A DNA stretch of 64,000 nucleotides from Diphasiastrum complanatum (taxonomy: Eukaryota; Streptophyta; Lycopodiopsida; Lycopodiales; Lycopodiaceae): assembly GCA_029204225.1 (NCBI GenBank), contig CM055101.1:37801374-37865373 (forward strand), read 5' to 3'. The notes under the pieces are model-generated. The model was not told the origin of the DNA. It ran no database searches and saw only the letters and a program-made list of their open reading frames with translations. Made by a program: the position numbers and the translations under genes. Numbering within the stretch: position 1 is the stretch's first letter; each line of letters starts with the position of its first letter. Positions 25,203 to 35,969 of the stretch are shown here, piece after piece.

Positions 25203-28200
25203 AGTTCCTTAGCCAAATTGCCTCCTTGGTAGCATTTGTGACAGCTATGTATTTTGATTCGGTTGATGATAATGCTACTGAGGTCTGTTTTCGGCTATTC
25301 CATGATATTGGGCCTTGATTGTATAAGAATACAAATCCAGAAGTCGATCTTCTTGTGTCGATATCTTCTGCCCAATCTGCATCTGTGTATTCTTCGAGAA
25401 CATTGGCAGGTTGGCTGCCTCCATAGCAGATGCTAAGATGTTTTGTTGCTTGGACATACTTCATGAGCTTTATGAGTGCATTCCAATGGGCTGAACATGG
25501 TTCGATAGGAACTGGCTAAGTGAACTGATTGAGTATGCAAGGTCTAGTCGAGTGCAGAGCATTGCATACATCAGTGAGCCGATAATGGAATGAAATAAAT
25601 ATTACTTCATTTCCTCCTTATTTGCCTCGGTTTGAGGGCATTGTTCCTTCGATAATTTCATACTAGGATTGATTGGAAAGTAACTTGATTTGTAGTTGGT
25701 CATTCCATATTTTTTCAACATATTAGTGAGATATCATTGTTGACTCATATAAATCTGTCTGTTGGATTGATTTCGATGAATTTGGATTTCAAGGCAGTAA
25801 TGAGCTGGACCCATATCAGTCATCTTGTACTCCTGTGCTAGCATGCATTTTGAATCCTTCAATAAATTTAGATTGTTACTAAAAAGTAACGTATCATTCA
25901 CATAAAGAGTGATGATTATGAAGAAAGAAAAAATAGACTTGAAGTAAACATTCAAGTCTGCTGAGTTTGGAATAAAACCAATCTCAATTAGAAATGCATT
26001 GATTTTCTAAAACCAGGCTCTTGGTGACTGTTTCAGACCATACAAAGCCTTGTGGATTTTGCATACTAGGTGCGCCTTGCCCCTGAGCTCGTATCCCTTT
26101 GACTGCGACATATAGATCTCCTCTTCAATAGTCTCGTTGAGGAAGGCAGTCTGGACATCCATTTGGTGGACTTCGAGATCGGCTGTAGCTACAAAGGAGA
26201 GTAGTAGACGAATTGAAGCATGCTTAACGACAGGGCTGAAGGTCTTTGAATAATCTAGATATGGTATCTAAGAGAAGTCTTTGGCGACAATTCTGGCTTG
26301 TATCGATTTAATCTTCCTTCAGCATCATACTTCTCTTTGAAGATCCATTTGCATGGAATCGGATTTCGATCCTTTGGCAATTCAGTAATAGTCCATGTTT
26401 GATTCTCGATGAGAGAATCAAATTCAGTGTCCATTGCAGCTTTCCATTGGTCAGCATCAGGTGTCGACATTGCCTCTGAAACAGTGTTTGGTTCTTGCAC
26501 AAAGTAGCAAGCTGGATCATCCATGAATCAGGATGGAGGCTGTCTGGATCGGTTCAAGCTTCTGGCTTGAACTTCGATCCTCTAATTTGGTTCGATTTGT
26601 TGAGGGTTTGTCTCTTTGTCGAATTCAGAGTTGCTTTTCTGTAGTTGAATATCTGGATCAGAATTTGGGTGCTCGATCCCTGGGTTGGATTTGTCAGCAG
26701 CTTTTCCCTTGTGGTCGATGAACTGGTCTTCCACAAAAATGACATCTCTACTAGTGAATGCCTTCTCAATATCCAAATTGTAGAGCTTGTATGCCTTGTG
26801 ATTTGGGGAATAGTCGATGAAAATCATTTTTCTGCTTTTGTCATCCAGCTTTCTTCTTAGATCTTCAGGGATCTGAGTGAAAGCAATGCATCCAAACACT
26901 CAAATATATTTGAGTGATGGTTTCAATCATGTCCACACCTCATAAGGTGTCTTGCCAATCAGGACTTTGGTGATGGATTGATTTTGCAAGTAGGTAGCTG
27001 TAGTAATAGCTTCTGCCCAAAATTTCTTTGGAAGAGAGACATGGGCCAGCATGCTCTTGGCACTTTCGATGAGTGTCTGAATCTTCCATTCAGCTACACC
27101 ATTGGACTGAGGTGAGTAGTCGGTCATAAATTGTTGATGTATCCCGTTGGCCTTGTAGAACTCCTTGAATTATGTGGAGATATACTCTCCCCCTCCATCT
27201 GTGCGTAGAGCTTTGATCTTCCTCTGGGTCTGGTTTTCCAGTAGATGCCTTGAACTGCTTGAAGAACTTGAATGCTTCAGATTTGTTCTTCATAAAGTAG
27301 GTAGTAGTCCTCTGAGAGAAGTCGTCGATGAAAATTAGAAAATAGAGAGCTCCCCTTGTGGAAGCAGTCTGCATCGGGCCACAAATGTCGCTGTGTACAA
27401 GGTCAAGCAAGCTTTTGAAAGTATGAACTGAGTTTAAATTAAAAGGGCTTCTTGCATGCTTGCTGATAATATAGCTTTCGCATGGAGAAGTTGTCTTGCT
27501 GATGGAAGACAGATCTTGTACTAGTCTCTTAGGAGACATTTGTTGGATACTATTGAAACTCAGGTGGCCTAATCTGAAATGCCAAAGCATATCAGTTGAT
27601 TCAAAAGTGGATGAATGAAGAGCTTGGCTATTTGTCGAATAGCAGTGACTAAGCTTGTAAAGATAGCCACATTGTCTACCAAAAGCTAAAACTATTCTAG
27701 ACTTATCGAGTATGGTGCAACCCTTTGTATCAAATTCAACCCTTCGACCAAAATCAGTGATTTTGCTTATTGAAAGCAGATTCTTGGTAAGGTTTGGAAC
27801 ATGAAGAATGTATGACAACAACTTTACATCACCTTTTTGAAACTCGACTTTGATTGTTCCTTCACCTTCGATAGAATGAGATGAGTTGTCTCCAAGTTGC
27901 ACAACTCTTGAATGGGTGAATGGCTTGTAGCATTGGAACCAGTCTCGATGGTGATTCATATGTTGAGTTGCTCTTGGGTCCAAGTAATAGGAGTCGATAT
28001 CCTGATGTTCTTCAACCTTGGTCATAAAGACACCTTCATCTTCCTCTTGTTGCTGGATCGAGTGACTAGTTGTAACAATATTGGCTTGTTGTTGGAACTG
28101 CTTCTTCTTCTCATTGTTGTACTTCAAAGTTCGGCAATCCTTGATGAGATGACCAGTCCTCTTACAGTATTTACATAATAGCTTCTGTCTTTGCTGAAAT

Positions 28201-28250
28201 GATGAAGGCTTTGAAGATGATGCTTCATTTGGTACAGGCTGCTGCATGTC
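25203..28250 (-). pseudogene. Copia element 1 pol and Gag zinc knuckle
   Basis: From high to low coordinates: knuckle CKYCKRTGHLIKDC; protease loop YYLDPRATQHM (normally D-S-G); GAG-pre-integrase LWHFRLGHLS; integrase start SDICGPMQ and DDFSQRTT; the later part YSPQSNGVAEW; the substrate clip MFGCIAFTQIPEDLRRKLDD; RT start KWIFKEKYDAEGR; RT active site YVNDTLLFS (YVDD in relatives); RNase H YTDADWAEDIDTRRSTSGF and SSTESKYIA. Frames change repeatedly and the integrase core is scrambled near 27100-27250. RNase H is cut after IWLRNC. It cannot encode active enzymes. Confidence 0.88.
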
Positions 28251-28455
28251 GCTCTTCCTGTCAGGATAATCTGACTGTGTAGATTTCTTGAATCTAAACT
28301 TCTGATTTCTTTTGAAATATAGAATTTGAGGATCCGATCCTAAACCTGAGGAGGATGTAGTTCTTCTAATCTCCTCTTATAGAAGCATCAAAATTACTCT
28401 TGATAGAGCGAGATGCTCCTGGGTCGAAATCGCCATGACCCAATTTTCATAGGCA

Positions 28456-28920
28456 TCATGTAGACTTGATAATAGAGTCATAACAATATTGGAATCTAAT
28501 TGAGCCAGTTGCAATCATTTGCTCCATAAGATTTTTGGAAGTGGTGAGATGACTCGAAACACTATCTACATTAGACATTCTCAGAGTGAAGAATTTCTTC
28601 CTCAAATGAAGTTCGGAAGTGACGTCCCTGATATCGTAAAGAGTTGCTAGGATGTCCCATGCATCCTTAGCAGTTTGAGCAGCTCGTATATGGCTGATTT
28701 GAGAGTCTTTGATATTGAGAGTAATCATGGCAAATGTCTTTCCATCTCTCATTCTCCATTTGGTGATGACGGCTGCATCACCTTCTGGCTTGACCTCTGT
28801 GCCATCAACTATGTCCCACAGTTATTTGGCAAGCAGAGCTACTTTCTTCTTGAACTTCTAGAGATGGTAGTTATCTCCATCAAGTTTGTCGATCAGAGAT
28901 GAACTAAAAGATGGATCCAT
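28456..28920 (-). pseudogene. Copia element 1 gag (UBN2-type)
   Basis: Minus-strand frame with TAKDAWDILATLYDI, LHLRKKFFTLRM and VSSHLTTSKNLMEQM, the pattern of the UBN2 Gag domain of plant copia elements. The N-terminal MDPSF...LDGDNY stretch lies near 28920 with a stop between. It links on to the knuckle-containing frame at 28.2 kb with a frame change. Confidence 0.8.
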
Positions 28921-29004
28921 TCTGGTATAGAGTGAGAGATCATTGGTAGAAACAATGATATCAGAATACTGTTGGCTGAGAATGATGTCTTGGTTGAACC
29001 ACCC

Positions 29005-29016
29005 GCTCTGATACCA
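29005..29016 (-). other. Primer binding site (tRNA-iMet) of copia element 1
   Basis: TGGTATCAGAGC on the minus strand, complementary to the 3' end of plant initiator tRNA-Met. The adjoining LTR begins at 29017 (TGTCGGAAATC on the plus strand). Confidence 0.8.
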
Positions 29017-29591
29017 TGTCGGAAATCAGTGGGATAGCAGCGGAAGTAGAACAACGGATGGTTGTAGATTGGAAGTGCAACAATTACCATCAATAATCAA
29101 GATGAATAAACAATAGTAATGTTCAAAAGAACAAAGACAGTAGTGTAAAATTGTATTCGTGAAAAAAAACAGAAAGTGAGTACATGGGCGAGAAGCTGAT
29201 GAGCGCAATTTAGTGAGTCACAGATATTTTAGAGCTTCCGTCTCTTATAGATAACTAACTGAAAGATATTTAGTTACAAGATATTTTCAAGTCTTTCAGG
29301 TCAATGCTTTTCTACCTACTTAATTAGTTATAACCGTCTTGTAGTTGGTAACCGCCTTTAGGTAATAAAGACTATGTACAAGTAGGTGACCTGCCATAAA
29401 GTCTTGGATTGAATTTTTCCTAATGACGAAGTTAGATAGTTCGGCCTGGTTAGATAGTTCAGCCTGGTCAGATAGTTCGGCCTGGTCCGATTTGTCGGCC
29501 GCCTCCTCTTGTCAGCTGCCTCAGATTTGTCGGTTGCCTCATATTCAAATTTGTTGGTTGCCTTAGATTTGTCGGCTGGGTCAGATTGTGG
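29017..29591 (-). mobile_element. 5' LTR region of copia element 1
   Basis: Begins at the PBS with a TG terminus. The far side contains three 18-bp tandem units (AGATAGTTCGGCCTGGTT near 29432-29488) and then several TTTGTCGG(C/T)TG repeats up to 29580. The outer boundary is not resolved, and the matching 3' LTR is lost. Confidence 0.6.
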
Positions 29592-29884
29592 GCTCTGATA
29601 CCAATCTGTGGGATCGGATGGAATGTGAATTATCAACTCTGATACCACTTCGATTGACGTTTGGATTGATGTCAACTGAAGAAACAAATAATTCTTCATA
29701 GCAGGATCATAGATTACTTAGAGAATGGATTTTATGAACTGTTGAATCATATTATCAGCGTAGGAGTCGTAGACTGCCATGAAAGAGAGATTGTGAAGAC
29801 AATTAGACGTATGAGACAGCCATATAATCCTCTTACTGATAACCTGGTATGAAGAGAGTGTAGAATCAATTCATCCTACTCTAT
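29592..29884 (-). mobile_element. LTR-PBS remnants between copia elements 1 and 2
   Basis: Two further PBS-like words, GCTCTGATACCA (29592-29603) and ACTCTGATACCA (29636-29647), lie 33 bp apart. They mark LTR/internal boundaries of other minus-strand elements. No coding sequence survives here. Confidence 0.5.
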
Positions 29885-30384
29885 TCGCGAACAATTTTCT
29901 TTCTTTGAATTTTCTTTTCGTGCGGAAGCCCTTACAGGATCCCAGACACTCGACTACACATCACAGAACATATTTTATTCTAGCAATCAAGACACACAAC
30001 ACAAGACAAAGAGATACACGAAAATAGAGTGCCTATATTATTAGTTTGGTTTTGGAGCGAGATCGTCAGTGTCTCGCTCGTTGGCGGATTGACACTCTGC
30101 TCTTATGCTGTGTTCTGCTCATTGGCAGACTTTCATGCACAGTTATGGTGTCTTTACTTTCTTACTCTATTTTTTATGTCTCTCTCTGTCTCTTACATAT
30201 CTCTGTATTCTTATCACATAGTTATGATCCAGAGAGGATCGTTTATACCTCCACTATGTGGTTTGTGTCCCTTTTGCGGTTTGTGGTCCTGGAGGTGTGT
30301 TTGCAATTCGCGAATGATTCGTGAATCGTTCATGCTTCGAGTCAAAGACACGTTGACTATCGTGAATCGTTCTCGTTCGACTTT
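29885..30384 (-). mobile_element. 3' LTR of copia element 2
   Basis: Matches the 5' LTR over most of its length (shared AATTTTCTTTCTTTGAATTT, TACAGGATCCCAGACACTCG, ATCCAGAGAGGATCGTTTAT). The outermost ~40 bp expected from the other LTR are missing or replaced. Confidence 0.85.
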
Positions 30385-33130
30385 TCTAATACTCCCTCTT
30401 GAACCTTGCATCTTTGTTCGTTCAATCCAATTGCCTCTCTTTGCTTGGTAAAGAGTGGCTTGTCGAGCGGTTTCGTGAGGAGATCTGCAATCATACTTTC
30501 CGATCTTATGAACTGGACCTGGAGCTCTCCTTTCAAGATCAAATCTTGAATGTGATGGTACTTCAGAGGAATGTGCTTCGTCTTTGAATGGAAGACAGGA
30601 TCCTGGGATAGATAGATGGCACTCTGGGAGTCCATCATCATCGTGCTTGGCCCCTCTTGTGGTATCCCGATTGCCTCCAACATCATTTGTAGCCCACTAC
30701 CTCATTCGCCACTTTTAAGGCTGCAACATACTCAGCCTCACAAGTGGACTGAGCGATCAAGGTTTGGTTTTTGCATATCCAGTTGATTGTAGCTCCGCAC
30801 GCTATTGTACATCCTCGTTTCTAGCTCTGTAGATTAATCCAATATGCTGGGTATCCTTCAGATACTGTAGGATTCGTTTGGCCATTTTCCAATGTGCTAG
30901 ACCAAGATTGGAATAGAATTGGCTCAATGCGTAACCAGAGAAGGCCAGATCGGGTCTGGTACAAATTGTAAAGTACATCAGACTACCGATTAAGTTCTAA
31001 TAGGGTATACCTGCCATCTTATGTTCTTCCTCTTCTGTTTTTGGGCAATCATGTTTCGTGAGCTTGGCTCCAACTATCATTGGTCTGGCTTTCTCTTTAC
31101 ATTCCATCATGTGGTACTGCTTCAGCACTTTTCTAGCGTATTCTAAATGACTCAAGTGCATTTTGCCATTTGTTCGATCTCTTCTGATCTCCAGCCCTAG
31201 GCATTTTGTTGTTTCTCCAAGATCTGTGATTTCGTAGTTTTCAGAAATCTGACTCTTCGTGTCTTTGATCAACATCAAGGAATTTCCTATCATAAGCGAA
31301 TCATCCACGAAAATGGTCAGTATCACAAAATCCTTTCCTACTCTTTTGATGTAGACATTACAGTCCGGTTGAGTAGGATTGAAGTCTAGAGACTTCAGAC
31401 CATCAAGCTTTTTGTACCTGGCTTGTGATGCTTATTTTAGACCGTAGATGCATCTCTGCAATCGACAGACATATCGTCTGTTGTCGGGGTCTTCATAGCC
31501 TTCAGGTTGCTTCATGAAAATTTCCTCCTCTAGATCTCCGTGGAGAAAGGTTGTTTTCACGTCAATCTGGTGAATTTCCAGACTGTACTGTGTGGCATAC
31601 GCAAGGAGTAGCCTTATGTTTGTCATCTTGACCATGGGCGAATATGTGTCGAAATAGTCAACACCATATCTCTGCGTGTAGCCCTTCACGACAAGCCTTG
31701 CTTTGTAGCAGCCAATGGTGCCATCCGATTTCAGTTTTTTCTTGTACACCCACTTGCAGTCGACTACTTTTTTATTTTCTAGCAGTGGCTCTAATGTCCA
31801 TGCCTCGTTTTGCCTCATCGATTCGATCTCCTCTGACATTGCCTGCTTCCAAAATTTTCCCTCTGGACTCTAGATAGCTTCTTGGTATGTTGTTGGCTCC
31901 TCTGTGAAGTTGCAGTACTCGAACTACGTGGCTTCGCTCCATTGAAGATTGTCAGAATAGTGGTCTGGAGATCTTCTTTGTCTTGTTGACCTTCGAGGTT
32001 CTTTTCGTCGTTGCTTGAACATTTCTTGTTCGTGGGGTCGATCCTCTGCTTTTTGTTGCTTTGGAGTCTGGGGCTCTGCATTCTGATTTGATGTATGTCC
32101 TCGATCTCCCTCTTGAATAGGCAACAATGTGAAGATCTCATGGCCTCTTTCGTCTTTTAGTCCAGGGAATGTGGACTCGTCGAACTTCACATCTCTGCTC
32201 GAAACAACCTTCTTCATGGTTGGATCGTAGAGTCTATACACATGTGTTCCGTTCAAGTAACCGACCATGATTGTTTGTTCAGATTTTGTCATCGAGCTTG
32301 CTTCTCTTTTCCTTTGGAATGTGCTTGTATGTTGCACATCCAAACACTCGTGCGTATGACAGATCAAGATTTATGTCTGTCCACATTTTGTATGGTGTTT
32401 TGTTCTCCAGCATTGTCGTTGTAGATCTGTTCTGCAGGTGTACAGCTGCAGCTATTGCCTCGGCCCAGAATTGGCTTGGCAACTTGTTTGTCGTCTTCTC
32501 GATCATACGGCAGGTGTTGCCATCGAACATAACTCGAATGCCTAGATCTGCCATCTTGGAGACAGATAGCATATCCTTTCTGAGTGAGGGCACATAGAGT
32601 GCTCCTGACAACTCTGCTTGGCCTGACACTGTTCGTAGCTGTAGGGAGCCGATGCCCTTGACATCGTGTCTGCTTCCATCGCCTAGAATCATCGCTCTGT
32701 CATTTTTGAGTTCGCGAAAGTTGTTCAAGATTTTCTTGTTGCAGGTTATGTGAGATGTTGCTCTTGAAGCGATGACCACATCGTAGTCATGTTCGGAGTA
32801 GCTTGTTGAAGCTTCGTCAAGTATCGTGAAAGCTTCGTCACCTCTTTCTGCATCTTTAGATGACTCTGCAACGTTTACCTTTTCAGCTTTGTTTTTCCTT
32901 TTCGGGTTGAATCTGCAGTCGTATGCAGAATGCCCTTTCTTCTTGCAAGGTATTGCTGGATTGAACTAGCATTTGTTGGCCGTATGGCCTGGTTTGTGGC
33001 AGTGATCACAGGAAGAAGATTGTTGATTCGAGGACTTCGTCTTCTCGAATCTTGGCTTGTTTTTGTTCTTCTTCTTTTATTTTGTGAAGAGAGCCTTCTC
33101 TTGATCACTGCTTCCCTCTCCTTCGTCTCT
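30385..33130 (-). pseudogene. Copia element 2 pol, integrase core deleted
   Basis: On the minus strand: knuckle region near 33.0 kb; protease/pre-integrase VIASRATSHITC ... LYVPSLRKDMLSVSKMADLG; then an abrupt jump from GNTCRMIEKTTNK to LPSQFWAEAIAAAVHLQNRS, the end of integrase. The whole GAG-pre-integrase and DD catalytic core are therefore gone. RT follows (CKWVYKKKLKSDG, IDVKTTFLHGDLEEEIFM, IFVDDSLMIG) and RNase H (MMMDSQSAIYLSQDP, ADLLTKPL). Frameshifts lie near 31.4, 31.9 and 30.7-30.9 kb. Non-autonomous. Confidence 0.87.
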
Positions 33131-33720
33131 CATCAGTGACAAGACTGATTGCTTTGTCGAATGTCATATCTAGTAGACTCAATATGAGCATTCTCCGTCA
33201 GTAGAGATTTCATGAAGTACATCAGCTGCTGTGGTGCTGGGACCTAGTGCTCCTGTCCTGATGCAGCGAGTTGAGCGAAGATCGTTCTGATCTTCTCAAT
33301 GTGCTAATCCAACTGGTTGCCATCCCACCGTATTGATTGCAGCTGATTGTGAAGGTGCATGACTGAACCTGCAGTCCTCACTTCATACTTCTGCTTCAAT
33401 CTTTTCCATGCTACATGGCTGCTTTCACAGTCTTCAATCTGCATGAGTAGATCTTCACTTATGGATGAAACGATAATCGCCATAACACGCTCATCCTTTC
33501 TGATCCATTCAGCTCTCCTTGGGTCTCCCTCTGGAGGCTGCACCTTTGAGAGCTTGGTCACCGACCAAATGCCTTCGCCCTTCAGGAGTGTTTTGATTTT
33601 GAATTTCTAGATTCTGTAATTTGCGCCATCGAGACTGATTGCTACTCTGGTATGGATTGTCGTATCCATATTGTGTTGTATGGAAGAATCACTACTGGGA
33701 TATGTAGTGATAACCGGTTG
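33131..33720 (-). pseudogene. Copia element 2 gag
   Basis: Open part 33304-33561 encodes RKDERVMAIIVSSISEDLLM and SHVAWKRLKQKYE, typical of copia Gag (UBN2/DUF4219 type). Other frames continue toward 33.7 kb, where the PBS lies. Stops are present. Confidence 0.75.
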
Positions 33721-33732
33721 GCTTTGATACCA
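33721..33732 (-). other. Primer binding site of copia element 2
   Basis: TGGTATCAAAGC on the minus strand, one change from the initiator tRNA-Met PBS, directly adjoining the LTR that starts at 33733. Confidence 0.75.
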
Positions 33733-34452
33733 CGTCGCAGAAGTGAGACTGTTTCGTGTTCGTATTCTCCTTCTCTGTTCGCAAACAATTTTCTTTCTTT
33801 GAATTTTCTTTTTGTGCGGAAACCCTTACAGGATCCCAGACACTCGACTACACATCACATAACATATTTTATTCTAGCAATCAAGACACACAGCACAAGA
33901 CAAAGAGATACATGAAAATATAGCGACTATATTGTCAGTCTGCTTTTGGAGCAAGATTGTCAGTGTCTTGCTCGTTGGCGGATTGACACTCTGCTTTTAT
34001 GCTGTGTTTTGCTCGTTGGCAGACTTTCATGCACAACTATGGCGTCTTTACTTTCTTACTCTATTTGCTACGTCTCTCTCTGTCTCTTACAGATCTCTGT
34101 ATTCTCATCACATAGTTATGATCCAGAGAGGATCGTTTATACCTCCACTATGTGGAGTTTATAGGATAGCTAAACGTCGAATCACAAGACTAGTTAATGC
34201 TAATCAACTAGTTAGTTAGTCTCCGTCGTTGCTACTCGTTTCAGCTGGGCGTGAAGCCCGTTGAGCTACCAGCTGGCAGTGCAAAAGATTTTTTTTCGTT
34301 TAATTCGTAGTTTTCATTTTGCGTCCATTTTGTGGTTTGTGGTCTTGGAGGTGTGTTTGCGATTCGCGAATCGTTCATGCTTCGAGTCAAAGACATGTTG
34401 ACTGTCGTGAATCATTCTCATTCGACCTTCGTGTCTTGTTCGTGCTGCGACA
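33733..34452 (-). mobile_element. 5' LTR of copia element 2
   Basis: Short terminal inverted repeats delimit it: CGTCGCAG at 33733 and CTGCGACA ending at 34452 (TGTCGCAG...CTGCGACG on the minus strand). It contains an insertion at 34156-34316 that the 3' LTR lacks. Confidence 0.8.
34156..34316. mobile_element. ~160-bp insertion within a copia LTR
   Basis: Found by comparing the two LTRs: the 3' LTR reads straight from CTATGTGG into TTTGTGTCC. The insert contains nested inverted repeats (CAGCTGG/CCAGCTG and GGGC/GCCC around 34242-34276) and, on the minus strand, TAGCTCAACGGG and GATTCGACG, which loosely resemble tRNA A and B boxes. No clear target-site duplication is seen. It could be a SINE or other small element. 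Confidence 0.5.
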
Positions 34453-34522
34453 AAGTTGTAGGAGTTCACCATTTCTGACAAATTCAAGCGTCAAAGACAA
34501 CCATACAATTCTCTGATAACAG

Positions 34523-35130
34523 TGTTTGTGTAATAGGAGTGAGAGTTATCATTCAACAAGAATGCAGAAAGAGTGTAGAACAATAGCGAATCTGTATAAT
34601 AAGTTGTAAACACAATGATTAGATCACAATACAATCGCACTGATAAGCGTGTGATCCTACTTACAGGTTCAAAACAATTGCTAGTGTTCTGAATATCTCT
34701 CTCTCTCTCTCTCTCTCTATGATCACTAACTCTAAGGAGTCCGCTGTTGTAAGACCCGTTCTGGTTGTTTGATCTCTATTTGATGACTTATAATAACTTG
34801 TGACACTCTCTCCATCTTCAATCGCTCATTTACATTTATAGCAATGGGAAGATCTTGCATTATTCAACTTTACATTTACAATATTGTTAACAGCTGCTAA
34901 ACTGATCAATAGATCGGTTTATTGTTGGAGCGTGAAGACGTTATGATCTGGTATCTGAAATGCCTTGTAAATCCGTAGATGGATGACGCGACAGTCCTTC
35001 GCTTTTTGGCCTTTGCCTTTAGTTAAGGACAACCTTCGACATTGTAGAACACCTTTTGGCATTTGTAGGGCACCTTCGGCATTGTAGGACACCTTCAGCA
35101 TTTGTAGGGCACCTTCGACATTTGTTTGGC
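34523..35130 (-). mobile_element. Copia-type LTR, left arm of a head-to-head pair
   Basis: Reverse complement of much of 35540-35940. At 34511-34522 CTCTGATAACAG resembles a PBS, so this is a minus-strand LTR whose internal part was lost where copia element 2 begins. It includes a short CT tract at 34697-34718 and ~19-bp tandem units (GGACACCTTCGGCATTGTA type) at about 35035-35130. Confidence 0.7.
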
Positions 35131-35514
35131 ACCTTCGCAATTTCAAAGGCAAGTGTCACATTTTTCGCCTGTCATAAACTGCGTGTAAAAATGCAGTGTT
35201 GCGTTTTGCCCTAATTGTCGCCTGTCATAAATTGCATGTAAAATGCAGTGTCGCATTTTTCGCAAAAAGTATCGCTTTTCTGGAAGTGTCTAAATGGCCC
35301 AAAAAACAACTTGCATAAGTGTCGCTAAACACTTAGTGGCAAATTAAGGAAAAAAGAAACAACAATGTTGGGTGTCGGGTTTTTTGCCTGTGAAAAACCT
35401 GAGTAAAAATGCAGACTGCGGTGACAATTAGTTCAAATATGCAAACTGTTGGAAAACAGTTCATTTTCTGTAGGTTGCATTTGAGAGAGTAAAAGTCAGA
35501 GAAGAAAGAAGGTC
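35131..35514. other. Spacer between the inverted LTR arms
   Basis: Non-coding. It contains two tandem ~57-bp units around 35166-35275 sharing CGCCTGTCATAAA and TGCAGTGT(T/C)GC(G/A)TTTT. Confidence 0.6.
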
Positions 35515-35943
35515 TGTTGGGATGAGTAGGAGTTAGATTAAATTTTTCCTACAAATGTCGAAGGTGTCCTACAATGCCGAAGGTGCCCTACAAATGCCGA
35601 AGGTGTCCTACAATGTCGAAGGTTTCCTTAACTAAAGGCAAAGGCCAAAAAACGAAGGACTGTCGCGTCGTCCATCTGGGGAACTACAAGACATTCCAGA
35701 TACCAGATCATAACGCCTTCACGCTCCAATAATAAACTGATCTATTGATCGGTTTAGCAGTTGTTAACAGTCTTGTAAATGTAAAGTTGAATAATGCAAG
35801 ATCTTCCAATTGCTATAAATGTAAATGAGCGATTGAAGATGGAGAGATTGTCACAAGTTATCATAAGTCATCAGACAGAGATCAAACGACCAGAACGGGT
35901 CTTACAGTAGCTGACTCCTTAGAGTTAGTTATCATATATATAT
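35515..35943 (+). mobile_element. Copia-type LTR, right arm, 3' end lost
   Basis: Possible start TGTTGGGATGAG. Four ~19-bp units (TGTCGAAGGTGTCCTACAA type) lie at 35550-35630, and a TATA-like GCTATAAATGTAAATG at about 35812. The arm matches the left LTR until TTATCATA at 35935, where the expected LTR end and PBS are replaced by AT repeats and telomere-type repeats. Confidence 0.65.
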
Positions 35944-35969
35944 AAACCCTAAACCCTAAACCCTAAACC
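35944..35969. repeat. Interstitial telomere-type repeat (AAACCCT)3
   Basis: Three full AAACCCT units plus a partial one, placed exactly between the broken LTR end and a copia gag that starts in mid-domain. Confidence 0.93.

Larger units (their letters stand above)
25203..29016 (-). mobile_element. Ty1/copia element 1, truncated at its 3' end
   Basis: Minus-strand order is PBS (29005-29016), gag, protease, integrase, RT, RNase H. It is cut at 25203 inside RNase H by the LTR of the gypsy element. Several frameshifts and stops make it inactive. Confidence 0.88.
29885..34452 (-). mobile_element. Ty1/copia element 2 with both LTRs
   Basis: LTR sequence at 29885-30384 repeats at 33775-34452 in the same orientation. 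Between them the minus strand carries gag, knuckle, protease, RT and RNase H. The LTRs are visibly diverged and the 5' LTR has a ~160-bp insertion, so the element is old and internally deleted. Confidence 0.88.

Noticed and set aside
35944-35969. A chromosome end or true telomere
   Set aside because: Only three units, flanked on both sides by retroelement sequence.
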